A DNA stretch of 64,000 nt, taken from NCBI RefSeq assembly GCF_013391695.1, contig NZ_JACBGH010000003.1, positions 1 to 64,000 of the forward strand, given 5' to 3'. This document shows positions 35,815 to 45,080 of this stretch, in pieces. A model generated the notes under the pieces. That model was not told the DNA's origin. It ran no database searches and was given only the letters and a program-made list of their open reading frames with translations. Source of the stretch: Thiomicrorhabdus cannonii. GTDB lineage: Bacteria; Pseudomonadota; Gammaproteobacteria; Thiomicrospirales; Thiomicrospiraceae. Position numbers and translations under genes: made by a program. Positions within the stretch are counted from its first letter, which is position 1; every line of letters starts with the position of its first letter.

Positions 35815-36816
35815 ATGAAAAAAGAACTGATAGATCCGTTTAACCGAAAAATCGAATATGTCCGCGTATCGGTTACCGACAAGTGCAATTATCGCTGCGG
35901 TTACTGTATGCCGGAACAAGGGGTGCATCCCGAAGGCATGCATACGGAATATCTGTCGTATGATGAGCTGGCACGCATCATTCAGGCGTTTGTGAATCTG
36001 GGCGTGTCCAAGATCCGTCTGACCGGCGGCGAGCCGCTGGTGCGCAAGAATTTAGCCGGCTTTGTCAAACAAATAAACGCATTTGAGGGGCTTGAAGACA
36101 TCGCCCTGTCGACCAATGCACATCATCTGGCGCGTGAGGCGCAGGCATTGAAAGAGGCCGGCCTGAACCGCGTCAATATCTCCATCGACTCGTTAAAAGC
36201 CGAGCGTTTCAATAAGATTACCCGCGGCGGCGATCTGGTGAAGGTACTGGTCGGAGTGGACAAAGCGCTTGAGGTGGGTCTGAATCCGGTCAAGTTTAAT
36301 ATGGTGGTGATGCGCGGCACCAATGACGACGAAATCGAAGCGATGGTCGATTACGGACTGGAAAAAGGTGTGGAAGTGCGTTTTATCGAAACCATGCCGA
36401 TCGGCCCGGCCGGTATCAGCATGATGGATCAACATTACGCCGCCGACAAAATTCTGGCGCGGATCAAAAAACATGTCGGTTCCGATTTGATTCCGTCAAC
36501 CGGACGTACGCACGACGGCCCGTCACGCAATTACACCATTGCCGGTACGCAAACCCGCATAGGCGTGATTTCAGCCGTTTCGCAGCACTTCTGCGAAAGC
36601 TGCAACCGCGTGCGTCTGACCGCACGGGGTGTACTGGCGTTGTGTCTGGGACAGGAGGATGCGGTGGATTTGCGCACCCCTTTGCGTCAAGGAATTTCCG
36701 ATGCTGAACTGCAGCAGATGATTGTTCAGGCCATCGCCAAAAAACCGGAACGTCACTTCTTTAATGAGAACGTGCATAACATCGAATTTAGACAAATGGT
36801 GCAGTTGGGCGGCTAA
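35815..36816 (+). CDS. moaA: GTP 3',8-cyclase
   Basis: 333 aa. The radical SAM enzyme of molybdenum cofactor synthesis, which converts GTP to 3',8-cyclo-7,8-dihydro-GTP. The N-terminal iron-sulfur cysteines are C24, C28 and C31 (DKCNYRCGYC). The C-terminal cluster lies in FCESCNRVRLTARGVLALC. It ends in GG, as required for activity. It heads the moaA-moaD-moaE-moeA-moaC run, right after soxCD, and a promoter lies just upstream. Confidence 0.97.
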   Translation: MKKELIDPFNRKIEYVRVSVTDKCNYRCGYCMPEQGVHPEGMHTEYLSYDELARIIQAFVNLGVSKIRLTGGEPLVRKNLAGFVKQINAFEGLEDIALSTNAHHLAREAQALKEAGLNRVNISIDSLKAERFNKITRGGDLVKVLVGVDKALEVGLNPVKFNMVVMRGTNDDEIEAMVDYGLEKGVEVRFIETMPIGPAGISMMDQHYAADKILARIKKHVGSDLIPSTGRTHDGPSRNYTIAGTQTRIGVISAVSQHFCESCNRVRLTARGVLALCLGQEDAVDLRTPLRQGISDAELQQMIVQAIAKKPERHFFNENVHNIEFRQMVQLGG

Positions 36817-36854
36817 CGGCCAGCCCGCTGATTAGCAAGATTGAGGAAGCAAGT

Positions 36855-37103
36855 ATGTTGAATATTTTGTATTTCGCCAGCTTTAGAGAAATGTTGGGTA
36901 CCGCCAATGAAGAGTTGCCGGCTACTTACCAGACAGTGAATTGCCTGATCAACGAGTTGGCGGCACGCGGCGACAGTTGGCGCCAGGCGTTGCTGGATAA
37001 CCAGAATCTGCAGATTGCCGTCAACCATGATGTTGCCAGCCGCGATACCATGATTAAAGCCGGCGACGAAATCGCCTTTTTCCCACCGGTCACGGGCGGT
37101 TAA
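36855..37103 (+). CDS. moaD: Molybdopterin synthase sulfur carrier subunit
   Basis: 82 aa, ubiquitin-like. It carries the sulfur as a C-terminal thiocarboxylate; the GG terminus is present (VTGG). The ILYFASFREMLG N-terminus is typical. moaE follows after 6 bases and forms the heterotetramer with it. Confidence 0.95.
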   Translation: MLNILYFASFREMLGTANEELPATYQTVNCLINELAARGDSWRQALLDNQNLQIAVNHDVASRDTMIKAGDEIAFFPPVTGG

Positions 37104-37109
37104 ACCCAA

Positions 37110-37577
37110 ATGACAAGTTACCCGCATATTAAAATCCAGAGCGAAGATTTTGACCTGACCACGGAAGTGGCCAAATTGCGTCAGGGCCACAAGGATATTG
37201 GCGCGGTGGTTTCGTTTGTGGGCACCGTGCGCGACATCAACGAAGGCGACGAGGTATCGGTGCTGGAGTTGGAGCACTATCCGGGCATGACCGAAAAGGC
37301 GCTGGAAAAAATCCGCCTGGAAGCGCACGAGCGTTGGGCGCTGGAGTCGAGCGTGATTATCCACCGCATCGGCAAGATGTATCCGTGCGATCAGATTGTG
37401 TTGGTGGCCGTGAGCAGCCGCCACCGCGAAAACGCCTTTTATGCGGCGCATTTTATTATGGATTATCTGAAAACCAATGCCCCTTTCTGGAAGAAGGAAA
37501 CCCTTCCGGACGGCAACGAACGCTGGGTTGACGCACGTATCAGCGACAAGGAAGCCGAGCAGCGCTGGGCCTCCTAA
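37110..37577 (+). CDS. moaE: Molybdopterin synthase catalytic subunit
   Basis: 155 aa. With MoaD it inserts the two dithiolene sulfurs into cyclic pyranopterin. FVGTVRD, the HYPGM block and the conserved R and K motifs (RIGKMYPCDQ and the AFYAAHFIMDYLKTNAPFWKKE segment) are present. A perfect palindromic terminator lies downstream, between it and moeA. Confidence 0.96.
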   Translation: MTSYPHIKIQSEDFDLTTEVAKLRQGHKDIGAVVSFVGTVRDINEGDEVSVLELEHYPGMTEKALEKIRLEAHERWALESSVIIHRIGKMYPCDQIVLVAVSSRHRENAFYAAHFIMDYLKTNAPFWKKETLPDGNERWVDARISDKEAEQRWAS

Positions 37578-37614
37578 GCGCATAACCACAACTTTATCTA
37601 CACGAATCTGTCTT

Positions 37615-37639
37615 CCCCACGCATGCGTGGGGTTTTTTT
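37615..37639 (+). terminator. Palindromic terminator between moaE and moeA
   Basis: A perfect 18-base palindrome CCCCACGCATGCGTGGGG followed by T7, 37 bases past the moaE stop. It may give partial termination before moeA. Confidence 0.75.
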
Positions 37640-37650
37640 GAGTAAGCCCT

Positions 37651-38859
37651 ATGAAAACATTCGACGAAGCCCTCTACGCCCTGCTGTCCGACGTGCAGGT
37701 AACCACCCAAACCGAAATTATTAATGTCGCCGACGGACTGTTGCGCATTCTGGCCGAGGACATTGTGTCGCAGGTGAATGTGCCGCCGCATGATAACAGT
37801 CAGATGGACGGTTATGCGCTGCACAGCTACGATCTGGAGCACGCCAACACCTTTGCGGTCAGTCAGCGCATTGCCGCCGGTGAAATGGGAGCGGAACTGC
37901 AGCCCGGCACGGTGGCGCGCATCTTCACCGGCGCACCGATTCCACCGGGCGCCAACCAGGTGGTCATGCAGGAAGACACCGAAATGGTTGACGGCGGGAT
38001 TCAGATCAACGTCAATGCCAAGCCGGGCGACAATATCCGCAAAAAAGGCGAAGACATTCAGGCCGGAGAGGTGATTCTCAAGGCCGGAACGCGTTTGCGT
38101 CCGCAGGAATTGGGATTGATCAGTTCCATTGGCATCGGTGAAATCAAGGTTTACCAACCGTTAAAAATTGCGACCTTTACCACCGGAAACGAACTGCTGG
38201 AGCCGGGCGAAAATCCGCAAGAAGGCAAAATCTACAATGCCAACCGCTATACGCTCAGCGGCCTGATTCCTCAGCTTGGCTTTGAACTGATTGACCTCGG
38301 GCGTGTTGCCGATACGTTGGAGGCCACCATCGCAGCGATGAAAAAAGCGGCGGCTATTGCCGATGTGGTCATGACCACCGGTGGGGTGTCGGTCGGCGAG
38401 GAAGACCATATCAAACCTGCGTTGGAAGCTTTGGGCGAAATGCATATGTGGAAGGTCAAAATGAAGCCCGGCAAGCCGATCGCCTATGGCAAGATCGGCG
38501 TGGAAAAGGGCAAGGTGCCGTTTATCGGTCTGCCCGGCAATCCGGTTTCCGCATTCGCCACCTATAAGCTGTTTGCCCGTCCTTATCTGATGAAGATGCA
38601 GGGCGCAAGCGAATTGAGCAGCCGTCCCATCTGGCTGAAAGCCGATTTCAGTTGGCCAACCGCCAACTTCCGCCGTGAATTCCTGCGCGCGCGACTCGTT
38701 AATAAACGTCAGGAAACGGTGGTGGAAATCTTCCCGCATCAGGGTTCCGGTGTATTGATGTCGGCCTCCTGGGCGGAAGGTTTTGCCGTGATTCCGGAAG
38801 ACACCGTCATCAAGCCGGGCGATAAAATCGCCTTTTACCCATTCAGCACTTTTGTTTGA
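37651..38859 (+). CDS. moeA: Molybdopterin molybdenumtransferase
   Basis: 402 aa. It inserts molybdate into adenylated molybdopterin. The MPT-binding domain holds [15 protein letters not shown] and [16 protein letters not shown], and the N-terminal domain has [10 protein letters not shown] and [19 protein letters not shown]. The start is 12 bases past a terminator, with no classical ribosome binding site apart from TAAGC. moaC follows after 13 bases. Confidence 0.96.
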   Translation: MKTFDEALYALLSDVQVTTQTEIINVADGLLRILAEDIVSQVNVPPHDNSQMDGYALHSYDLEHANTFAVSQRIAAGEMGAELQPGTVARIFTGAPIPPGANQVVMQEDTEMVDGGIQINVNAKPGDNIRKKGEDIQAGEVILKAGTRLRPQELGLISSIGIGEIKVYQPLKIATFTTGNELLEPGENPQEGKIYNANRYTLSGLIPQLGFELIDLGRVADTLEATIAAMKKAAAIADVVMTTGGVSVGEEDHIKPALEALGEMHMWKVKMKPGKPIAYGKIGVEKGKVPFIGLPGNPVSAFATYKLFARPYLMKMQGASELSSRPIWLKADFSWPTANFRREFLRARLVNKRQETVVEIFPHQGSGVLMSASWAEGFAVIPEDTVIKPGDKIAFYPFSTFV

Positions 38860-38872
38860 TTTAGGAACCGAT

Positions 38873-39364
38873 ATGGCAAACGAATTGACTCATTTAGATG
38901 AAAAAGGCCAGGCACGCATGGTCGATGTCGGCGACAAGGCGCATACCCAGCGTGAAGCGACCGCCTGCGCCACCATCTACATGCAGCCGGAAACCTTGGC
39001 CATGATTGTCGAAGGCAAACACAAAAAGGGCGACGTCATGGCCACCGCGCGCATTGCCGGCATTATGGCGGCCAAGCGTACGCCCGACCTGATTCCGATG
39101 TGCCATCCGCTGATGATCACCTCGGTCAAGGTCGAACTGACCCCCGATATGGAGCGCAGCTGCGTGGATATTTCCGCAACCTGCAAAACCGTCGGCCAGA
39201 CCGGCATTGAAATCGAAGCGCTGACCGCCGCCTCCATTGCCGCACTGACGCTCTATGATATGTGCAAAGCGGTGGATCGCGGCATGGTCATCGATCAGGT
39301 CAAACTGCTGGAGAAAAAAGGCGGCAAGTCCGGTCATTGGCAACGTCAGGGCGACGAAGTTTAA
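38873..39364 (+). CDS. moaC: Cyclic pyranopterin monophosphate synthase
   Basis: 163 aa, starting at the ATG at 38873 behind TAGGAACC; an upstream TTG at 38852 would overlap moeA. It acts after MoaA to form c[17 protein letters not shown] near the N-terminus and the PMCHPL active-site block (with its His) are present. It ends the Moco gene run. Confidence 0.96.
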   Translation: MANELTHLDEKGQARMVDVGDKAHTQREATACATIYMQPETLAMIVEGKHKKGDVMATARIAGIMAAKRTPDLIPMCHPLMITSVKVELTPDMERSCVDISATCKTVGQTGIEIEALTAASIAALTLYDMCKAVDRGMVIDQVKLLEKKGGKSGHWQRQGDEV

Positions 39365-39372
39365 GGCCGAAA

Positions 39373-39654
39373 ATGGCTGCCGAAAAAACTCAACAGGCCG
39401 GGTGTGAGGGCTGGTGCGTTTATCTGTTACGCTGCGCCGACCAGACGCTGTATTGCGGCATTACCAACCAGCTGCAAAAACGGCTGCGCCAGCATAACGG
39501 TGAACTGAAGGGCGGGGCGCGTTATACCCAAGCGCGCCGCCCCTGTGAGCTGGTTTATCAAGAAGCGGCAGACAACCGCCAAGCCGCCTTGCAGCGCGAA
39601 TACGCCATCAAACAACTCAGCAAAGCCCAGAAAGAAGCGCTGCTACTGCTTTAA
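39373..39654 (+). CDS. GIY-YIG endonuclease-domain small protein
   Basis: 93 aa from the ATG at 39373. The domain starts at WCVYLLRCADQTLYCGITN, where VYLL and YCGIT take the GIY and YIG positions, followed by the conserved Arg, an ARYTQARRP block and an Arg-Glu pair (QREYAIKQLSK). This is the UPF0213 type of single-domain GIY-YIG protein. The first ten codons (MAAEKTQQAG) are a read-through of the dispersed repeat, so the N-terminus is recent in origin or not conserved. Confidence 0.82.
   Translation: MAAEKTQQAGCEGWCVYLLRCADQTLYCGITNQLQKRLRQHNGELKGGARYTQARRPCELVYQEAADNRQAALQREYAIKQLSKAQKEALLLL
39389..39403 (+). repeat. Dispersed 12-mer repeat at the start of the GIY-YIG gene
   Basis: An exact CTCAACAGGCCGGGT with A6 before it, read as TQQAG in codons 6-10. 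Confidence 0.9.
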
Positions 39655-39675
39655 AAATTCGAGGCAATAAAAACA

Positions 39676-39712
39676 AACAGGCCGGGTAGGAAAGTTTCCT
39701 ACCCGGCCTGTT
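39676..39712. terminator. Inverted pair of the dispersed repeat, bidirectional terminator
   Basis: AACAGGCCGGGTAGGAAA faces its exact complement with one base between. T tracts and A tracts lie outside. It is between the convergent GIY-YIG and DEAD-box genes. Confidence 0.92.
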
Positions 39713-39740
39713 CAGTTTTTAACGCGTGTTTTTGTGCGGT

Positions 39741-41513
39741 TTATTTGGCAGTCAAACGGCGTGGTTTACCTTTGTCTTTGCCCGCTGGCTTTTTGGCACT
39801 GTTGAAGCGTTTTGGGGCGCTTTCGCCAATGGTTTTGACCTTGCTGATATTGAGCTGCTGGCCGCAGACCCAGGCTTTTTTGAGGTCATTGACGGCGTCT
39901 TTAGGCATGTCGGCCGGTAGGTCGACCATGCTGTAGCTGTCTTCAATCTGCAGTTGGCGGATGAATTCGCTTTCGATGCCCGCTTCGTTGGCGATGCAGC
40001 CGACGATATTGCCCGGACGCACGCCGTGGTTACGACCCACTTCCAGACGGAAACGCGCCATGCCTTCGTCAGGCGCGCCAATCACGCGTTCGCGGCGTGG
40101 ACGTGGTTCACGCTGTTCGCGATCGCCACGGCGCGGACGCTCGTCGTCATTGAAACGCTCGCGGTTGCGCTCGCGCGGTGCGGCTTCCTTATGGGCGCGC
40201 TCGTCCAGGAAGAACGGCACATCGCCTTGCAGCAGGCGCGCCAGACCGGCGGCCATTTCCAGCACCGGAATATTGTGATCGCGTTCAATCTCGGCCAGCA
40301 ACTCTTCATAGAATTGGATGTCGTCCTGCTGTGCGGCAGTGATAATGCGCTCTTTGAAACGCATCACGCGGTTGGCGTTGATGTCTTTTGGCGAAGGCAG
40401 TTCCATCATCGGAATCTGTTTGTTGGTGGAGCGTTCAATCGAACGCAGCAAATGGCGTTCACGCGGTGCCACAAACAGAATCGCGGTTCCCGAACGGCCG
40501 GCACGACCGGTACGACCGATACGGTGCACGTAGGATTCGTTGTCGTGCGGGATGTCGTAGTTGATAACGTGGCTGATGCGCGGTACGTCCAAACCACGGG
40601 CCACGACGTCGGTCGCCACCAGAATATCCAGCTTGCCGGTTTTCAACTGGTCGACAATGCGCTCACGCTGGTTCTGGGCGATGTCGCCGTTCAGAGCGGC
40701 AGCGGCATAACCACGTGCTTCCAATTTCTCGGCCAATTCCACCGTGGCGGTTTTGGTGCGCACGAAAATAATCACGCCGTCTTTGTCTTCGTGTTCCAGA
40801 ATGCGCGTCAAGGCGTCCAGTTTGTGCAGGCCGCTGACCAACCAGTATTTCTGATCGATGGTGGTGGCGGTGGTGGTCTTCTGCTTGATAATGACTTCGG
40901 TCGGATCCTGCAGGTAGGTGCTGGCAATGCGGTGAATTTCTTTTGGCATGGTGGCCGAAAACAGCGCGATCTGACGCGTGTCAGGGGTGTGTTTCAATAC
41001 CCATTCCACATCGTCGATAAAGCCCATGCGCAGCATTTCGTCGGCTTCGTCCAATACCAATGTTTTCAGTTCGTGCAGTTGCAGCGTGCCTTTTTCGATG
41101 TGGTCCATGACGCGTCCAGGCGTACCCACGACGACGTGCACGCCGCGTTTCAACGCGCGAATCTGCGTGCCGTAATCCGAACCGCCGTAGATCGGCAGCA
41201 CATGGAAGCCTTTCATGTGGTGGGCAAAGCTCTGGAAGGCTTCGGAAACCTGGATGGCCAATTCACGGGTTGGGGCCAGCACCAGCACTTGCGGGTTTTT
41301 GGCTTTAAGATCGATCATGCTCAACACCGGCAGGGCGAACGCGGCGGTTTTACCGGTACCGGTTTGTGCCATACCCAGAATGTCGCCGCCGTTTAGCAGG
41401 GTTGGGATGGCTTGTGCCTGAATCGGGGATGGGGTTTCGTAACCGATTTCGGAGATGGCTTGCAGCACTTCCGGACGCAGGTTAAGTTGATCGAATTTGA
41501 TTTCTGAGGACAT
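39741..41513 (-). CDS. deaD: DEAD-box ATP-dependent RNA helicase (DeaD/CsdA type)
   Basis: 590 aa. It has the helicase motifs in order: Q motif, AQTGTGKT (motif I), DEAD in VLDEADEML, SAT in FSATMP, and HRIGRTGR (motif VI) in the RecA-like core (about 1-370). The C-terminal part carries a basic Arg/Glu-rich linker and a DbpA-like RNA-binding domain (about 475-560). It unwinds structured RNA in ribosome assembly and mRNA decay, and homologues are cold-shock induced. A long leader of about 300 bases, with a strong promoter, fits post-transcriptional control. Confidence 0.95.
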   Translation of the reverse strand: MSSEIKFDQLNLRPEVLQAISEIGYETPSPIQAQAIPTLLNGGDILGMAQTGTGKTAAFALPVLSMIDLKAKNPQVLVLAPTRELAIQVSEAFQSFAHHMKGFHVLPIYGGSDYGTQIRALKRGVHVVVGTPGRVMDHIEKGTLQLHELKTLVLDEADEMLRMGFIDDVEWVLKHTPDTRQIALFSATMPKEIHRIASTYLQDPTEVIIKQKTTTATTIDQKYWLVSGLHKLDALTRILEHEDKDGVIIFVRTKTATVELAEKLEARGYAAAALNGDIAQNQRERIVDQLKTGKLDILVATDVVARGLDVPRISHVINYDIPHDNESYVHRIGRTGRAGRSGTAILFVAPRERHLLRSIERSTNKQIPMMELPSPKDINANRVMRFKERIITAAQQDDIQFYEELLAEIERDHNIPVLEMAAGLARLLQGDVPFFLDERAHKEAAPRERNRERFNDDERPRRGDREQREPRPRRERVIGAPDEGMARFRLEVGRNHGVRPGNIVGCIANEAGIESEFIRQLQIEDSYSMVDLPADMPKDAVNDLKKAWVCGQQLNISKVKTIGESAPKRFNSAKKPAGKDKGKPRRLTAK

Positions 41514-41883
41514 TATTTTTCCTTAAGACACTTGGTCTAGTGGTTTGCCCTGGAATAAATATGGCCTGTTTAAAAACGTCAAGTTCAGGTCATCGAAAGC
41601 CGGAAACGGCTTTTTTCGTAGAAGGGAAAAGATCCCTGTACGGAGTCGTTCAGTTATTCTGGGGCAAAAGTTCATAAAGTGAGCACTTTTGCGGCAGATA
41701 ACTTCGTGTGAAGGGTAGGAAAATCGATTCCAAATTCACAAGAGATGGGCAAATGGCTCAGGAGTTCTGTTTGCGGATCGGCTAGGGGATTTTTTGATCA
41801 AGCCGAATTTACGCGGCGGATTATATTAAATTATTAAATTTATTGCAAAAAAATTTTAATTGCCGGTGGCAAGTCAGAAACGC
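41514..41883 (-). other. Long intergenic leader of deaD (370 bases, no gene)
   Basis: No coding frame is supported. It holds the deaD promoter near its right end. A hairpin with a GAAA loop (AAAGCCG/CGGCTTT) sits at 41596-41613, with its T tract in the plus direction only, and a second dyad (AAAGTG, AG, CACTTT) near 41677-41690. It is probably the 5' untranslated region of deaD. Confidence 0.6.
41820..41848 (-). promoter_or_regulatory. Promoter of deaD
   Basis: On the minus strand TTGCAA, spacer 17 bases, TATAAT: a near-perfect sigma-70 match in an A/T-rich spacer. It implies a 5' leader of roughly 300 bases before the ATG at 41513. Confidence 0.65.
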
Positions 41884-42792
41884 TTAAAGCGATACGGTAC
41901 GATTGCGGCCGCTATTTTTGGCTTGGTAGAGCGCACGGTCGGCTCGGTCTATCAGCGCTTTCATACTGGTATCGGCAGAGGTAAGTTCGCTGATCCCCAC
42001 GCTGATGGTGATGGGATTTGACATGCCAACGACTTGCGCAAGCTGCTGTTCGATACTTGTGCGAATGCGTTCGGCGGTAATAAAAGCGTCTTGCCGATGG
42101 GTGGAGGGCAGCAAAATCACAAATTCTTCACCGCCAAAACGCGCCAGCAGATCGTTGGCGCGTAACAGCGGGTTGCAGAGTTGGCTCAGTGATTGAAGTA
42201 CGGCATCGCCCTGCAAGTGGCCGAAGGTATCGTTGAGTTGTTTGAAGTGATCGATGTCGAACATTATCAGCGATAGGGTATGGCCGTAGCGTTGGAATTC
42301 TGCAAAGTGTTCTTGAAGCGTTTCCATGAGCTTGCGACGATTATAGAGGCCGGTTAGCGGATCGGTCTGCGTGGCGTGAAGCAGTTCGTCCTGCAGCAGT
42401 TTGCGTTGCGTAATGTTGCGCGCAACCCAAATCACGGCCTTTTTGCCCTCAATTAAGTTTGGAAAAGGCTGAATATGCCCTTCAAACCAGATCATGCCAT
42501 CCGGGCCGGTTTTGTCTTCGAGGCCTTTAACCTGTTGTGCGGAAAGGGGATATTCGACTTTGATCAATCTTTCCTGATGCAGCGAGAGATGGACTTTCTC
42601 CATAATCCAATCGGCAACGTCTTTGGGCAATACCTCATAAAGAGAGCTCCCGACCAAACCGTGACCGTCGTGGTAGTAGCCCGGATCGGAATGGCCGAAA
42701 AGCCCGGCGTAAAAGGCGTCTTCGGTTAGCAGGAAAACCGGGTCGGGCAGCGCGTTTAGCACCATAACGAGTTGTTCGGTTGAAAGTTGCAC
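41884..42792 (-). CDS. PAS-GGDEF diguanylate cyclase
   Basis: 302 aa. An N-terminal PAS domain (about 8-125) with no membrane segment leads to a GGDEF domain. The active site GGEEF is intact in ARFGGEEFVILLPS and the I-site RAND lies five residues before it (RxxD), so c-di-GMP synthesis with feedback inhibition is expected. The PAS ligand is unknown. It is the first gene after two GGDEF-EAL genes on the same strand. Confidence 0.92.
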   Translation of the reverse strand: MQLSTEQLVMVLNALPDPVFLLTEDAFYAGLFGHSDPGYYHDGHGLVGSSLYEVLPKDVADWIMEKVHLSLHQERLIKVEYPLSAQQVKGLEDKTGPDGMIWFEGHIQPFPNLIEGKKAVIWVARNITQRKLLQDELLHATQTDPLTGLYNRRKLMETLQEHFAEFQRYGHTLSLIMFDIDHFKQLNDTFGHLQGDAVLQSLSQLCNPLLRANDLLARFGGEEFVILLPSTHRQDAFITAERIRTSIEQQLAQVVGMSNPITISVGISELTSADTSMKALIDRADRALYQAKNSGRNRTVSL

Positions 42793-42811
42793 TGGGCGTT
42801 TGTCTCCTGTG

Positions 42812-42826
42812 ACCCGGCCTGTTGAG
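42812..42826 (-). repeat. Dispersed 12-mer repeat between two c-di-GMP genes
   Basis: ACCCGGCCTGTTGAG on the plus strand, an exact copy with T4 after it, three bases before the stop of the GGDEF-EAL gene. Confidence 0.88.
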
Positions 42827-42828
42827 TT

Positions 42829-44961
42829 TTATTGCGCGCGTTGCAGGAATTTCTCTTCAAATTCAATGGCGGGTATGGGTTTGCTGTACAGGTAGCCCTG
42901 GATCAGCAGGTCGTCGCACTGTTGACGCAGAAAGTCGGCCTGCGCCTGGGTTTCCACGCCCTCGGCGACGACCGCGAGGTGTTTGGTTTGCGCCAGCTTG
43001 AGTATCGATTCGACAATGGCGACATCATCGGTGTTGTCGGGGATGTGGCGGATAAAACTTTGGTCGATCTTGAGTTCGTGCAGCGGCAGTTTTTGCAAGT
43101 AACTCAGCGAGGAGTAGCCGGTGCCGAAATCGTCGATGGAGATTTGGAAGCCGAGACTGACAAGGTGTTGAATCTTTTGCAGCGCCAGCAAGGTGTTGCG
43201 GATCAGCACGCCTTCGGTCAGTTCGAGCGTAATGACGTGCGGATCGACCTGCGTGAATTTGACCAGACCGATGACCAGTTCGACAAAACTCTGTTCGTGA
43301 AACTGGATGGGGCTGATATTGATGGAGATGCGTATCGGCTGCTGCTGGCCGTAGGTTTCATTCCACGCCCTGGCCTGGATAAAGGCTTTGTGCATGACCC
43401 AAAGGCCGATTTTAATGATCTGGCGGCCTTCTTCGGCAATCGGAATGAATTCGTTGGGCGGCACAAACCCGAGACTCGGATGGAACCAGCGCAGCAACAC
43501 TTCGGCGGCAACGGCCTCTCCCCGGGCGTTCATCTGCGGTTGGAAGTAGAGCTGGAACTCCTGATCCAGCTCGGAGTGGTTCAGGGCTTGCAGCATTTCC
43601 AGACGTTGCTTGGCGGTTTCGCACAGGCGGCTTTCAAATTGAAAGACCTGATTGCCGCCGAGGTTTTTGGCTTCGTGCATCGCCAGGTTGGCGTAGCCGA
43701 TGAGTTGATCGGATTGGCCTTGGCTTAAATCCGGTTCAAACAGATAAACGCCGACACTGACGGAGCAGTGTAGGGTGCGGTTTCTGAGGGTGTAGCGGTC
43801 ATCCAGCGCATCTTGCAGTTTATAAGCCGTCGATAAGGCGCTTTGCTGGGCTTCTTCGGCATCCTGGCTGATCTCTTTGAGCAGGATGGCAAACTCGTCG
43901 CCATCCAGCCGCGCCACCAATGCATCGGCAGGAACGAGGGCTTTGATCTTTTGCGCCACCAGAATCAGCAGCTGGTCGCCAATCGCGTGGCCGAGTGTGT
44001 CGTTAAGGATTTTGAAGCCGTCCAGATCCAGCATGATCAGCGCGGTGTGGCTCTGGGATGCCGGCAGATTTTCAAGCGTCGCTTCCAGCTGGTTATGCAG
44101 CAGCGCGCGGTTGGCCAGGCCGGTAAGTTTGTCGTAATAAGCGAGCCGTTCGATTTCGCTGCGTGCTTCATGGATGTCGGTAATGTCCTGCAGCACGCCG
44201 ATAAAGTGTTCGATATTGCGGTTTTTATCGGTCAGCATCGATACGCTCAGCACGGCATGGAACTGGGCGTCGCTGGAGGCGCTGATCTGCACCTCGCCGC
44301 TCCAGCAACCCTCATGCAGCAGCGATTCCATGACGCTGCCAAACGGCACCTTGAGCGTGACCTGCTTTTTCAGCCAGTCTATATAGGTCATGCCTTTAAG
44401 GGCGTCCGGATTCAGCCCGGTATAGGCGCAAAAGGCGTAGTTGGGCTGGGTGATGTACCCTTGGGCGTTGGTGATGAACTGGCCGGCGTAGCTGGCATCC
44501 ATCAGGCGCATTTGCGCTTCGGCCTGGATTTGGATGCTGAGGTCTTTAATGTGAACCAGCAGGTTATCGAGCTGCTGCTGGCGGTTTCTGATCGGATAGG
44601 CGCGCAGCTTGACCGGTACGCTGCTTTTCACGTTCTGATCGGGTGCGGTAATCCACAGGACTTCGTCGCAGGTGCAATCTTGTGGATGGTGCAGACAGCG
44701 TTGCAGCCAGGCCTGCAAGTCAAAGCGTTTGGTTTGGCGTTTTTGACTGTAAAGCTTGAGTTGCTCGAAAAAATGGTCGGTATCCGCGGTATGCAGCAGG
44801 GCTTGGGCTTGGGTGTTGATCAGTCGCGGATGCAGGGCGCTGGAAAAGAGGATGAGGCCGTCTTCAAACGAGTCGGCAATCTGTTGCTTCTGGTAGTGAT
44901 GCGCCTGATTAAGCTCGGCAATCAAAGAGATGATTTCACGGTTGTGCTGGGGCGCTTTCAT
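42829..44961 (-). CDS. PAS-GGDEF-EAL protein (first paralogue)
   Basis: 710 aa. The first about 145 residues carry a conserved N-terminal module shared with the next gene. A PAS domain follows (about 150-270), then GGDEF (about 275-440) with the signature DGDEF, off from GGDEF in the first residue, so cyclase activity is doubtful. The EAL domain (about 445-705) has EVL in place of EAL with the catalytic Glu kept, and DDFGTGYSSLSYLQKLP intact, so phosphodiesterase activity is likely. GTP binding by the GGDEF may activate it. Confidence 0.9.
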   Translation of the reverse strand: MKAPQHNREIISLIAELNQAHHYQKQQIADSFEDGLILFSSALHPRLINTQAQALLHTADTDHFFEQLKLYSQKRQTKRFDLQAWLQRCLHHPQDCTCDEVLWITAPDQNVKSSVPVKLRAYPIRNRQQQLDNLLVHIKDLSIQIQAEAQMRLMDASYAGQFITNAQGYITQPNYAFCAYTGLNPDALKGMTYIDWLKKQVTLKVPFGSVMESLLHEGCWSGEVQISASSDAQFHAVLSVSMLTDKNRNIEHFIGVLQDITDIHEARSEIERLAYYDKLTGLANRALLHNQLEATLENLPASQSHTALIMLDLDGFKILNDTLGHAIGDQLLILVAQKIKALVPADALVARLDGDEFAILLKEISQDAEEAQQSALSTAYKLQDALDDRYTLRNRTLHCSVSVGVYLFEPDLSQGQSDQLIGYANLAMHEAKNLGGNQVFQFESRLCETAKQRLEMLQALNHSELDQEFQLYFQPQMNARGEAVAAEVLLRWFHPSLGFVPPNEFIPIAEEGRQIIKIGLWVMHKAFIQARAWNETYGQQQPIRISINISPIQFHEQSFVELVIGLVKFTQVDPHVITLELTEGVLIRNTLLALQKIQHLVSLGFQISIDDFGTGYSSLSYLQKLPLHELKIDQSFIRHIPDNTDDVAIVESILKLAQTKHLAVVAEGVETQAQADFLRQQCDDLLIQGYLYSKPIPAIEFEEKFLQRAQ

Positions 44962-45080
44962 GCTTTAGGCGGTATCGTTTAAACGCGATCATTACCGCAT
45001 AATACACTAACTTTTGCGATGCGTGACCGGTAAAATTGCTTATCGAATTAAATAAAGATTTTATGCGGCGATAAGTTACC

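Noticed and set aside
39954-41396. Open frame of about 480 codons opposite the DEAD-box helicase
   Set aside because: It is the complement of a conserved helicase; its composition (His, Arg and Phe rich) is that of a shadow frame.
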